Assembly: GCF_051106095.1 (NCBI RefSeq)
Contig: NC_135786.1
Location: 202,803,501-202,867,500 of the forward strand
Length of the DNA: 64,000 nucleotides
From: Pogona vitticeps
Lineage: Eukaryota; Chordata; Lepidosauria; Squamata; Agamidae
Reading direction: 5' to 3'
Positions 24,850 to 36,740 of this stretch are shown here, one piece after another. The first letter of the stretch is position 1, and each line of letters begins with the position of its first letter. The position numbers and the translations under genes were made by a program. A model generated the notes under the pieces. That model worked only from the letters and a program-made list of their open reading frames with translations. It was not told where the DNA came from and searched no databases.

Positions 24850-27835
24850 ATAAAATTGTATTTGGATATTATATCCATCTTTCTCTATGTATATCTAAAT
24901 CTATATTTATATCCATGTCCATATTTATGTACACGTATTGGCTTGCAAAAGGTTACTAAATAAAATAAATGTTCACAATCATACTCTTTAAAACATACTC
25001 TGAAGTCACACTGTAGTGGCTTTATTCCCTCTGATGGGCTGCTTGACATTCAGTTATACTTCATGCATGGCTAACTTGCTGTGAACGTCTATTTGGCATG
25101 TTCCCCAAGAAGCCATGAGCGTTTTAAGATGCCATTCATAAATGTAGCCAAACATGCACAGGTTCCAGGACTACTAACAAGATGGAAGTAGCTATAAATG
25201 AATCCCTTTCTGAGTCTTAGATATTTTGCTTTTTCTGCTTGGAAGTGGTTCTGCATATCCTGTGCTATTTACCCTCTGTGGGTTTACTCCTGCTTCCAAC
25301 TGACTATAATGTCATATTATTCTAAGGAGGACTGAGTACGTGAGTCAGAGGAGCTTAACATGGCATACAAGATTGAGTTTCCCTAGTAACGTTAAGCATT
25401 GCATGAAAGCGAAATGTATCATATCGAAGTTCTTTTACAATTTACACAAGTACTTAAGATGGTCTCTATCACTTCCTTCATTTGACCAACCTCACTGTGT
25501 TTCATGAATTTGATCTAGCAAATAATTCATAGATAAATACAGATATATAGTTTTCATTGCAAATAGATTCTGGCATAAAATGTGTTCTCGAATCTTTTTT
25601 TGGTGGGTATGAGTAAGGTTAGCATTGGAGAGACTGCACTGAAGCCTTCTACTTAGACTCATACATTTAGCAAAAGCACTTTCTTGGATTTCAGACCTTG
25701 TCATTTGCCATGGCATTATATACTGGGTGAGCATACAATCCCCATTTGTAACATTTCAAAGCAAATCCAGATGTTGCAGAGTGTGGATTAAAAAAAATGC
25801 AGGTAAATCAGGAACCAGTGGTCATAAAGTTTCAACTCTTTAAGTACTTTCCTGAATGCAAGCACGACTCAGATATTATGGATGGTTTAAAGAATAGCTT
25901 TCTGTCATATAAGACATATATAAAAATATTCCTAAAAAGTGAATGACTGAGCATTGTTTCATTTTTTTTATTTTAGTGCACAAGGTACAAGAATGAGGAG
26001 CAGAAAACAAACACTGAACTCTCTGACATTGAAAATGTGTGCATTATTTGCATGATATATAGGAGTTTGGATATTATCATAAATAACTTTTAAACCTCTC
26101 AAAAGATCTCTTGAGTCTGAAATTTGACAACATGATGGGAACTAATTCATAAAGCATCTTTAAAAATGGTTTTTGAAATAATGTATCTTGGGAAAATATT
26201 TCTTGTATACAGCAACATGGAATTGTAATGTTTCATACATGAAGATGTATCCCTTTCTCCAAGATAAAACAAATGTGAAGTCAAATGTGCAAGGATCTGT
26301 AATCAGTTCTCCTAGTTTTTTTTTTCCACCACAGAAGAGAAAAACTGGTTGTGAGAAAGCAAAATTGTACTATTACATGTGTCCATGTCAATCATTCCAA
26401 TATATGAGGGGGAAATGGCTGCTGATCTAAATCCATCATCCCCAGTTCTTCCCAAATTGACCAGAATCCAATTCTTGTTAAGTGAAATGGTGTATGTAGT
26501 GGCAGCAAATTGCCTTTATTTTACACAGTGACAGCTGCATTCCTTGGCACACTACCAACCATGCAATCGAGGACATGCTCAAGAACACAAATAGTACCTC
26601 ATTAGTTAGCTGCAATTTGCCACTATAACTTACATAATTCAGCAGTTGAATTCTGTCCATTAGATGTTAAAGATCTACATGTAGCTCTCCCTACAATGCA
26701 GTGCTTTGAACTTGTATTGAACGTGGGCAGGTTTATTTCATTTCATTTCAGCATTTGACCAGTTTGGAAGGATGGCAGCTTAGGGTGATGTCTGAAAGGC
26801 AGAGAAAGGGACAATGTAATCTATTACGTTAGAAGGGAAAGCAGGGACAGAGCAGTACCAGAGGGATGATTAACATTTTGCTGCACTAGGCAAAGCAGCA
26901 AATGATACCCCTTTTCCTCAAATCAGAGCACATGGTATTTAAGGGCAAGGATGCTTTTTTGACAGGCAAGACAGGAAATTCCACTGTTGCCTCTCCAGCT
27001 TAGTGAGAGATAAATGCAGTTGCCATAAATCAATAACTCAACATTTGCTGCATTTTCTTGACATGCATAGCCTGTGTCTGGCACAGCAAGGTGTTCTGAT
27101 GTTCTTAATAGCACAGGTGTCTGCTCTGGACCTTTCATGTGTCCATTTGAATTGCTAAAAGAGTGCTCATGCCATTAATTAAAAGCTCACTTTGAAGCAG
27201 ACATTGGTTCATACTCATTAGAACAATGACCTTTTCTCTGTGAAGAAGTACAATGATAGAGAAGAGGAGCTGGCTACTGAATTGACTAATATATGTGAAA
27301 GATCACACAAGTACCTGGTTTTCCAGGTGCAACAAAGGGTCTCGTGGCATGCTGAAAACTAAGTCTTATTTGGCATACATGTGCTTTTAGGCACTGGGTT
27401 AGATAACAAAAGCACATGCCGACAAGACTATTGTATGGATACAGCAGAATGTTTGTATGTACGTGAATGTGTGCTTACCTGAAGAACTCCAAAGAATGAG
27501 AAACTTGGCATTTTGCAAGAATACTCCTGAAGTCCCAAGTTAAGTAACTGGGTTTGTTATATCTTGACTGATTCTGGGAATGTTAGTACTCACCAAAAAC
27601 ACCAGATGTTTCATATGTGCTGTTGATTTCCCAAGTGAACTAACTCAGTGTCTGAAATCCTATTGCATAGCATTGCAGGTGCAATGTGAAGCTGCAGCTA
27701 GACTAGGGGAAATCATGGCAGGATGTTATTTGCAAAGCATTTTTGTTATACAAATGTGAAAGAGGAGTCATGTAGTTGATTCCATGATCCAAACTGCCTG
27801 GGCATAGCACCTGGCACTCTTAACACTGGTGTAAT
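24850..27835. other. Unique AT-rich DNA, no gene recognised
   Basis: No transposon ends or SINE heads were recognised over about 3 kb. Homeobox-type cattaattaaaag at about 27174-27186 sits in a complex, non-repetitive stretch (27130-27260). No reading frame stands out. Confidence 0.4.
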
Positions 27836-27839
27836 GTTA

Positions 27840-28245
27840 TGTTTCAACATAAAAAAAACTAAGATCATGGCCACTAGTCCCATCACCTCCTGCCAAATAG
27901 AAGGGGGGGATATGGAGGCAGTGACAGATTTTACTTTCTTGGGCTCCATGATCACTGCAGATGGAGACAGCGCTCACTGGAAGGACAGATCGTGAAGCTG
28001 AGGTTCCAATACTTTGGCCATCTCATGAGAAGAGAAGACTCTCTGGAAAAGACCCTGATGTAGGGAAAGTGTGAAGGCAAGAGGAGAAGGGGATGACAGA
28101 GGACTAGATGGATGGACAGTGTCATTGAAGCTACCAACATGAATTTGACACAACTCCGGGAGGCAGTGGAAGTCAGGAGGGCCTGGCGTGCTCTGATCCA
28201 TGGGGTCACGAAGAGTCGGACACGACTGAATGACTAACCAACAAG
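27840..28245 (+). mobile_element. BovB 3' fragment with internal deletion
   Basis: The 5' part encodes KIMATSPITSCQIEGGDMEA and reaches ITADGD. It then jumps at about 27972 to SLEGQIVKLRFQYFGHLMRR and runs to the standard 3' end gtcggacacgactgaatgac at about 28236. Roughly 250 bp present in the other copies are missing. Confidence 0.88.
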
Positions 28246-28424
28246 AAATGTTATGTTACACAAAGACAAACAGAATTGCAGCCAATATATTATGCATAGG
28301 CTGGCCATGCTAGCTGGGAGATTCTGGGAGTTATAGACCAAAACAATTAGAACTATAGAAATGAATAATACTGATTTGCAAAGACAGTACTGATTTCTGG
28401 ACTTAAATAACTCAGCAGTTTATA
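28246..28424. other. Short unique stretch with a hAT-like scrap
   Basis: Ccatgctagctgggagattc, then tgggagttatagacc (28306-28340), resembles an inner arm of a hAT-like element. Confidence 0.35.
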
Positions 28425-28515
28425 TCTGAAAAATATTTCCAAGCATGGATCTGAACCCAGGTCTCCTGAGTCCTAGTCTGTCACTCTGTCCACCACACTA
28501 CACTGTCTCCTGTCG
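28425..28515 (-). mobile_element. SINE head fragment, reverse orientation
   Basis: The minus strand reads ggtggacagagtgacagact and a B-box-like gggttcagatcc, the tRNA head seen in the 20150 family. The 3' part is missing. Confidence 0.6.
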
Positions 28516-29220
28516 CACACATACACTCACCTTATTTGGAATGGTTCTGGATACATCTTCCCCAGCCTGTGACATCGCAAAGACTTGCACCTCAGTCTCA
28601 GGCCATGACCATGAAATCTGAGGGATTGCTGATTTGGCAGCACTTATGTATTAATATTGATGTAGTGCGTAGAAGTATTAGAATTATTTAATGTTTGGAT
28701 GTAGGTACTATTTTTCAAGGCTCATACGTTGCCCTGGATATATCTCTGTAGTTCCCTGAAGATGGCCTTAAAACAGTAGCAAGAATAAACTCATCAGGCA
28801 CTTTAGCAACAAACAACTTTTGTTGTGAGATATACATGGGTTCTATTTGCATGCTCTCTTGCTTTTTTATTCTTTGCCTTTTTGATAACACAAAGACTCA
28901 GTAAAATTGGAGAGTATACAGGTTAAATTGAAGAGAGTAAAAATGCCCAACTTAAAAACCATAAGGAACTGGGAAAGGCAAATCTTGTGGCACAGAATGT
29001 TTACAATGTTGGTTCTGCTTAGGAAGACCATCTGGGTAGACTAGTATTCTGCTGAGATGTCCACAGATGGTAGCAATGGCACAATTGGGCATGCAACAGG
29101 TGTTTTGCCAAATAACCGTATATTGTTTATCCTATTGTTCTCCACCATGAGAATAAAGGAGTTCCTAGTCTCCCCCCCACATCACTTTGTCCACAATAAA
29201 AATGACTTGTCTGCAGAAGA
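28516..29220. other. Unique DNA, nothing recognised
   Basis: No gene or recognisable repeat is seen. Confidence 0.35.
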
Positions 29221-29224
29221 GGAC

Positions 29225-29690
29225 TTGCTGACAAATTGGAACAGGTTTAGAGGAGGACAGCAAGGATGATCAAGAGGCTGGAAACCAAGTCCTATGAGGA
29301 AAAACTGAAAGAAATGGGCATGTTTAGCCTAGAGAAAAGAAGAGGAGAGATATAATGGCACTTTTCAAATACTTGAAAGATTGTCATTCAGAGGGGCAGG
29401 ATCTGTTCTTGATTATCCCAGAGTGCAGGACACACAACAATGGGTTCAAGTTACAGGAAGCAAGATTTTGGTTGACTATCAGGAAAAACCTCCTATGTTA
29501 GAGCAGTACAGCAATGGAATCAACTACCTCAAGAGGTGGTGAGTGCTCCAGCACTGGAGGTATTCAAGATATGTTTAGACAACCACCTGGCAGATATCCT
29601 TTGATTTCTGTTCCTGCACTGAGCAGGAGGTTGGACTCAATGACCTTATAGGCCCCTTCCAATGTCCATATTGTATGATTTTTTTTAAAA
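29225..29690 (+). mobile_element. CR1-like LINE 3' UTR
   Basis: The phrases aggatgatcaagaggctgga, gaagaggagagatataatgg and aggaggttggactcaatgac, ending ccccttccaatgtcc and atgatt, match the CR1-type 3' region of amniotes. That region ends in a 'ggactagatgacc...cccttccaac...atgatt' motif. The copy is 5'-truncated. Confidence 0.8.
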
Positions 29691-30865
29691 TTGTTAGCAA
29701 AAGTGTTGTTTATAAACTGCTTATCAGTGTTTAGCTGAAAATCATTGGCAAGCTATCATTCTTGCATTACTTTAATGCTCCAAGAAATTATGTTAACCTA
29801 CAAATAAAGTATCTGAGGGGATGTTACAGGTAACCCTTTCAGGTAAGATAAAATCAGTGCTCTGCTCCAAGTCATTCCTAGCCGAGGAAGTGAATGTGTC
29901 ACACCTGTGGTAACTCTGTGTAAATTCCATTTGAGAGGCACATAGGCAGAAATGCACCACTGTGTGCATACCACAGCTAATCCTTTCTCAGTGTATAGCA
30001 GTCTCATTTTCTGTGCTCACAATCTCTGGAAATGGGAACCTGTTCTGGAAAGTCAAAAGCACACAAAGAAACTTGATATTCAGTAAGCGATTGCCAAAGC
30101 GGTGCCACATTTTCACTGAAGTAAGCGGATTTAAAATGCAGGATTGATTTAAACAAGCTCTGCAAAATTATGTGTCAGCCCCAACATTTTTCCTCTCATA
30201 GTTTCCCAGATTCTGTCATTAAAATATCTGCACGCAGATTGTAAGGTTTAATTTCTTAAGGGTGTTTTCAGCTATACACTTCATTCTTATGGCTTTTCTC
30301 AAGGGATGAATAAGCTTTTGCATGGTTGGTTCCCATAATCCATGTATCCACTTGTTTGCCCATTGTGCTAGAGATTCTCTAATTACTGTTATTAACATTG
30401 TTTAAGAAATTTCTTTCTTATCTTTCTGCAGAAAGCCCTTAAAAGAACTTAAAACCAGGAGCGCAGAAGTAAGAGCTTGAGCTACTTTGTAGACTCATTT
30501 TTGAACCTGACTCACTCTGTTCCCACTTGTTTTATAGAATCTGGGTTACAGATTCATTAGCTGTGAATTCATTTAATTGCTTCAGAAGGAGAAGAAATTT
30601 GAAAAGATTGCTAAATCCAAAGACTTACAAACTGAGATTGAATGATTATGGCAAAAGAAACCTAAGGTTGTTCTGATTATAATGGATGCTTTAGGTGCAA
30701 CATCAAAAGACCTAGAAAAGTATTTTTGTACTCTAGGCATAAATAATACTATGATACACCGACTGCAGAAGGCTGTCTTATACTGAATAGCACATACAGT
30801 ATTTTAAAGAAACCAATAAATGTTCTAAGTCCTTGAAAAAGGAAAATCTCCCAGATTGGTCCCCC
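29691..30865. other. Unique DNA, nothing recognised
   Basis: No gene or recognisable repeat is seen. Confidence 0.35.
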
Positions 30866-30869
30866 AGTC

Positions 30870-31668
30870 TCACCTGCAGAAATTACCACCCTGATTTGCA
30901 AATTGAAAGTAGGCGAAGCCCCCGGAATGGATTATATTTCAACATATATTTTGAAGTCCAGTTCTGACTGGTGGGCTCCAGTACTGCCATCTCTATTCAC
31001 CTGGACAAACCGAACAGCACATATTCCAGAGGCCTTGGGCCTTACCATTATTGTCCCAATATTCAAAAAGGGAAACAGAGAGGATTCAGCCAACTATTGG
31101 TTTATAAGCTTACTCAGTGCAGTGGTGCCTCGCTAGACAGCTACCCCGCATGACAGTTTTTTCGCTAGACATTGACGTTTTGCGATCACTATAGTGATTC
31201 ACAAAACAGTGATTCCTATGGGGGAATTTTGCTGGACAATGTTTCGTCCCTGCTTCACAAACCGATTTTCACTAGACGACAATTTTGACAGGTTCCTCTC
31301 CGCTCACAAAACAGGTGTTTTCGGGACCTAAGCTTCGCAAGATAGCGATTTAAACAGCTGATCAGCGGTTCGCAAAGCGGCTTTCCTATGGCTGATGTTC
31401 ACTAGCAACGACAATTCTTCCTCATTGGAACGCATTAAACAGATCTCAATGCATTCCAATGGGGAAATGCTTTTCGCTAGACAATGGTTTCACTAAAAAG
31501 CGATTTCAGTGAAACGGATTGTCACCATCTAGCGAGGCACCACTATACTGTCAGCAAGCTGTATGCTAGCCATTTTCTGAGTAAACTAACCAATTGGCTA
31601 CAAGCAGAGAACCTATAGGCCTAGGAGCAGGCCGGCTTTAGGCCGGGGAAGTCTATCTCGGATCAGGG
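30870..31668 (+). mobile_element. LINE reverse transcriptase fragment, split by a DNA transposon
   Basis: Before the split it encodes GEAPGMDYISTYILKSSSDW, then PEALGLTIIVPIFKKGNRED and FISLLSA, the finger/palm motifs of a non-LTR reverse transcriptase. After 31546 it resumes with VSKLYASHFLSKLTNWLQAE and, past in-frame damage, EQAGFRPG. The family is not resolved (R4-, CR1- or L2-like are all possible). The interrupting element is 31120-31545. Confidence 0.75.
31120..31545. mobile_element. Non-autonomous DNA transposon with 'agtggtgcctcgctag' ends
   Basis: The left end agtggtgcctcgctag (31121-31136) and the right end ctagcgaggcaccact (31529-31544) are perfect inverted repeats of 16 bp. Internal arms repeat related motifs (cgctagac, ttcactag, cacaaaac). 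It interrupts a LINE frame. No clear target duplication was found, so the superfamily is uncertain. Confidence 0.8.
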
Positions 31669-31849
31669 AAATGGGGGGACATGCCATCTTGTTTTTAGTA
31701 TTCTGTAGTAGAATATCTTGGGCAGTTCCTATTGGTAATTAGTGGGCCACTTTATAAATCACATATTATTTGTTTAGCAATTGGCTCTACACTGTTTTGT
31801 TCTAAGAACTGTGGTAAGTAATTGTGTCTAGGTTTTCCCAGTTCCTGCT

Positions 31850-32005
31850 GACTGGTTTAGTATCTGGCTACAGAGCCAGAGGTTGGGAGTTCAATTCCCC
31901 ACTGAACCTCCTGGGAGAAGAGCCAGCCTGTGTGACCTTGGGCAAACTGCACAGTCCCAGAGCACTCCTACAAGAAGAGAATGGTAAACTACTTCTGAGT
32001 ATTCG
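31850..32005 (+). mobile_element. tRNA-headed SINE
   Basis: Actggtttagtatctggcta begins an A-box-like head and gttgggagttcaattccc is B-box-like. Gtgtgaccttgggcaaactg and gaatggtaaactacttctga form the body. Its 3' end meets the 3' end of the BovB copy to the right. Confidence 0.75.
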
Positions 32006-34372
32006 TTTGTTTGTTTAGTCATTCAGTAGTGTCCAACTCTTCATGACCCCATGGACCAGAGCATGCCAGGCCCTCCTGTCTTCCACTGCTTCCCAGAGTT
32101 TGGCCAAATTCATATTGGTTGCTTTGATGACACTGTCCAACCATCTCATCCTCTGTCGTCGCCTTCTCCTCTTGCCTTAACACTTTCCTAACATCAAGGT
32201 CTTTTCCAAGGATTCTTCTCTTCTCATGAGATGGCCAAAGTATTGGAGCCTCAGCGTCAAGATCTGTCCTTCCAGTGAGAACTCAGGGTTGATTTCCTTT
32301 AGAATTGATAGGTTTGTTCTCCTTGCAGTCCAGGGGACTCTCAAGAGCCTCCTTCCGCACCACAGTTCAAAAGCATCAATTCTTCAGCGGTCTGCTTTCT
32401 TTATGGTCCAGCTCTCACTTCCTACATCACTACAGGAAAAACCATAGCTTTGACTTTGCAGACCTTTGTCGAGAAGGTGATGTCTCTGCTTTTAAAGATG
32501 CTGTCTAGGTTTGTCATTGCTTCCCTCCCAAGAAGCAGGCATCTTTTAATTTCATGGTTGCTGTCTCCATCTGCAGTGATCATGGAGCCCAAGAAAGTAA
32601 AATCTGTCACTGCCTCCATATATTCCCCATCTATTTGCCAGGAGGTGATGGGACGAGTGGCCATGATCTTAGGTTTTTTGATGTTGAGTTTCAGACCGTT
32701 TTTTGCACTCTCCTCTTTCACTCTCATTACGAGGTTCTTTAATTCCTCCTCACTTTCTGCCAACAAAGTGGTATCATCTGCATATTGGAGGTTGTTGATA
32801 TTTCTTCCGGCAATATTAATTCTGGCTTAGGATTCCTCCAGTCCAGCCTTTCACATGATGTATTCTGCATATAAATAAGCAGGGAGACAATATACAGCCT
32901 TATCGTACTCCTTTCCCAATTTTGAACCAATCAGTTGTTCCATATCCAGTTCTAACTGTTGCTTCCTGTCCCACATATAGGTTTCTCAGGAGGTAGATAA
33001 GGTGGTGAGGCACTCCCATATATTTAAGGACTTGCCATAGTTTGCTGTGGTCCAAAAGTCAAAGGCTTTTGCATAGTCAATGAAGCAGAAGTAGATGTTT
33101 TTCTGGAACTCTCTGGCTTTCTCTATAATCCAGCGCATGTCAGCAATTCGGTCTCTAGTTCCTCTGCCCCTTCGGAATCCACCTGGTACTTCTGGGAGTT
33201 CTCGGTCCACATACTGCTGAAGCCTACCTTGTACAACTTTGAGCATAACCTTGCTAGCGTGTGAAATGAGTGCAATTGTACGGTAGTTGGAGCATTCTTT
33301 GGCACTGCTCTGGCCACTATTGAGTTTTCCAAACTTGCTGCCATATGGAATGTAGCACCTTAACAGCGTCATATTTTAAGATTTTAAATAATTCAACTGG
33401 AATGCCATCACCTCCACTGGCCTTGTTGTTAGACAAGCTTTCTAAGGCCCACTTGACTTTACTCTCCAGCATGTCTGGCTCAAGATCAGCAACCATGTAA
33501 TCTGGGTTGTTCGGGATATCCAAATCTTTCCGCTATAATTCCTCTGTGTATTCTTGCCACCTCTTATTGATGTCTTCTGCTTCTGTTAGGTCCTACCATT
33601 TTTGTCCTTTATTATGTACATCTTTGCATAAAATGTTCCTTTAATATCTCAAATTTTCCTGAACAGATCTCTGGTTTTTCCTTTTCTATTATTTTCCTCT
33701 ATTTCTTTGCATTGTTCATTTAAGAAGGCCCTCTTGTCTCTCCTTGCTATTCTTTGGAAGTCTGAATTCAAGTTTCTGTAACTTTCCCTATCTCCCTTGC
33801 ATTTTGTTTCCCTTCTCCTCTCTGATATTTCTAAGGCCTCATTGGACAGCCACTTTGCTTTCTTGCATTTACTCTTCTTTGGGATGGTTTTTGTTGCTGC
33901 CTCCTGTACAATGTTATGAGCTTCTATCCAAAGTTCTTCAGGCACTCTGTCCACCAAATCTAGTTCCTTAAATCTGTTCTTCATTTCCACTGTGTATTCA
34001 TAAGGGATGTGATTTAGATTATACCTGACTAGCCCGGTGGTTTTTCCTACTCTCTTCAGTTTAAGCTTGAATTTTGCTATGAGAAGCTGATGATCAAAGC
34101 CACAATCAGCTCCAGGTCTTGTTTTTGCTGCCTGTATAGTGCTTCCCCATCTTTGGCTGCAGAGAATATAATCAATCTGATTTCGGTATTGCCCATCTGG
34201 TGATTTCCATGTATAGAGTCGCCTCTTGTGTTGTTGGAAAAGAGTGTTTGTGATGACCAGCTTGTTCTCTTGACAAAACTCTATTAGCTGTTGCCCTGCT
34301 TCATTTTGAACTCCCAGGCTAAACTTTCCTGTTGTTCCTTTTATCTCTTGACTCCCTACCTTAGCATTCTAG
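32006..34372 (-). mobile_element. Long 5'-truncated BovB LINE, inactive
   Basis: About 2.37 kb of BovB, cut off in the endonuclease near 34372. The reverse transcriptase has YADD at 32773-32784, preceded by NLQ. Frames cover 33990-33649, 33523-33317, 33372-32986, 32930-32739 and 32766-32422. The endonuclease motif GSDH reads GFDH here (near 34098). About 50 bp are missing near 33307 relative to the first copy. Aligning the two copies dates their split and shows the first copy's insertion. Confidence 0.94.
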
Positions 34373-35556
34373 CTACCTAGAAAATCCTGGAAATGGTCAC
34401 CATAAAAATTGACTTGATGCTACATGGTTACTGTTTCTTTCCTAATTCCACAAGGTTCCATAAAGAAGAATCAGTTTCATTAGCTCTTTTCTTATGTTTA
34501 TATCCCATAACTTTCTTTGCCCAGAAAATAATAAGAAAAGGTGTCATGATTAAAATGAAGTGAAGGTAATGTTTGGCTTCCAGGGAAAAAAATGAAAATA
34601 TTGACTATTGATCCAGCTGTACAAAATCAAATTACATGGGAAAACAATTCCTCAATTTTTCACTTCACTGAAGCTGCAGGGCGGTTACTGTTAGGATCAT
34701 TACCTCTCGTCTGAAAAATACAAGTAATGTGAGAATGTGTGCAAGTAGTTTTTGAACCTAGTGAACTTTGTAGGTCTGAAACGAATATGTGTGCATCCAT
34801 GCACAGATACACACCCATATACATGCCCACAACCCTTTTCCTCTCCACAAATGAATCCCCTTCTTATCTTAGTGGGGCACTCATAGCTGCAAGTACTATA
34901 ATTTAGATGTTTAACTGACACTATAAATCATCAAAAATGTTTTTATGAGCTTATTAGAAGGTACCTAGAGTGCCAATATTCTATGCAGAAAAATATGTAA
35001 GTGGTATATATTTCCTTATTATATGCATAAACAAACATTCCATCTAATTGTGGGTGTAAGCCCAAAAAGCCAAAATTCACTCCCTCAAGGTACAGACTAG
35101 AGTTCTGATGTGGAAAAATCTCAATTTATTTACACAGCACAAGAGGAATGAATAAACCAGACAAGTGGTATAAGTTTCCAACCATGCCCTTCAGATGAAT
35201 TAGATGCCAATTGTCATATTGGCAGTAAATGATGGGAGTTGTAGTTAAACACATCAGAAGACCATCACGTTGGAGGAGAAAGCTGAGGTAAATAAGCAAA
35301 GAATTATCCTATGACAGTTCCAATTACTTGCATTTTCTCATCACATTTATTTTTATACTTCTAAGAAAAAGGATTAGGAACAAGAAACAAAATAGATAAA
35401 TCACAGAAAAGGTCATCTTTTCTAGGCCATTATCGGATTTACTGATAAGGAAGCTGAAGTCCTCAATTTGTACCTAAAAATAGTACAACTTCTTTTCCTA
35501 ATTTTACAGTTTTGCACTTTTTATTAGTAATGGTAGACTAAGTACTCCCCCCTTTT
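34373..35556. other. Unique AT-rich DNA, nothing recognised
   Basis: Short open frames only. The scrap gatgggagttgtagttaaac at 35231 resembles the arm of a hAT-like element. Confidence 0.4.
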
Positions 35557-35652
35557 CCTTCCTTCCTTCCTTCCTTCCTTCCTTCCTTCCTTCCTTCCTT
35601 CCTTCCTTCCTTCCTTCCTTCCTTCCTTCCTTCCTTCCTTCCTTCCTTCCTT
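35557..35652. repeat. (CCTT)n microsatellite, 24 units
   Basis: Uninterrupted tetranucleotide of about 96 bp. A second array of the same unit lies at 58331-58413. Confidence 0.97.
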
Positions 35653-36473
35653 TTTTGTAAGATACTTATCTTCAAAAGACAGCTAGGATGGGTAATAGAG
35701 ATATTTCCACATGGAGAAGCCATACTTCCCTGTGTCTGAATCTTTATCCTAAAGGATGTTACAGGAATTGTTTCATCCTCCTATTTGCTATCCTAAAATG
35801 TGCTCTAAGAAGTAGAAAGGTCCATACGGGAGAAGACAAATATCATACGTCTTTGATCCAGACAGAAGTGCAATGTTATAGGCCTCTATTAGCAGTTTGA
35901 GTTTTGTGGTGCCCAGAAGCAAACAGGCAACCAGCGTGGCTATGAAGGGCCCATTGCTTATTATGTCCTTGATGCCCCTCTCGCCCTACACCGTGGCTGT
36001 GGCATTTGCAATGCCAACAATGGCAACTCCATGTACAGCAATCTATTATTAAGGACACCAAATTATTAATGACAGCAAAAGCATTTATGATAACAGTGTG
36101 CAAGTTCTTTTAATTCTGGAATGGGTATACATTGTGTTGCATTTCAGACATAAGCGTGATCATAATGGCTTACTTGGGTTTCTCTAGCTGTTTTATGTAA
36201 ATGTTAACCAGTGCTGTTAACCGGTGTGGTCAAAGAGGACTGTCAGAGTCGTGGGGAACCTACAGGACTGTTACGATGAGCACTTGCACTTTGAAATTTA
36301 CCACTACACCACCAATTATATAGACGTTTGGAGCCTGGAACTCCCTGGATTAGATCAACAACCATCTAATCTTCTCATTTGAATGATACAGGGATTCCTA
36401 CAAATTAGTTTGACATGTGAAACAGAAATGGAAGAGTCATGAGACTACAGTAAATCCATTTCCTGAACAGAGG
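35653..36473. other. Unique DNA with two coding-like patches on the plus strand
   Basis: At about 35893-36060 the plus strand reads FEFCGAQKQTGN, QRGYEGPIAYYVLDAPLALH, and then RGCGICNANNGNSMYSN up to a stop. At about 36258-36360 another frame reads NLQDCYDEHLHFEIYHYTTN, then YIDVWSLELPG. The composition looks protein-like, but I do not recognise a family and the frames do not connect. It could be an old retrocopy or chance. Confidence 0.25.
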
Positions 36474-36498
36474 AGTGTGTGTGTGTGTGAGAGAGAGA

Positions 36499-36566
<68 letters not shown>
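36474..36566. repeat. Compound (GT)n/(GA)n microsatellite
   Basis: GT and GA blocks alternate: GT, GA, then a 40-bp GT run, then GA. It directly abuts the SINE that follows, a common arrangement at SINE tails. Confidence 0.96.
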
Positions 36567-36567
<1 letters not shown>

Positions 36568-36740
36568 GTGCTGTCAAGTTGGAACCGACTTATAGCAACC
36601 TTCATAGGGTTTTCAAGGTAAATTAGATATTTAAGTAATGGTTTTACCAGTTCTACTCACCCAGTGAGTTTCCCTGACTCAACAGGATTTGAACCCTGTT
36701 CTTCAGAGTCCTAGTCTTCACTCTAGAGGTGTAGTGTCGT
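36565..36740 (-). mobile_element. tRNA-headed SINE, reverse orientation
   Basis: Gtgctgtcaagttggaaccg at the 3' end, ggttttaccagttctactca in the body and a B-box-like ggatttgaaccctg (reverse) identify it as the 20150 family. Confidence 0.8.
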
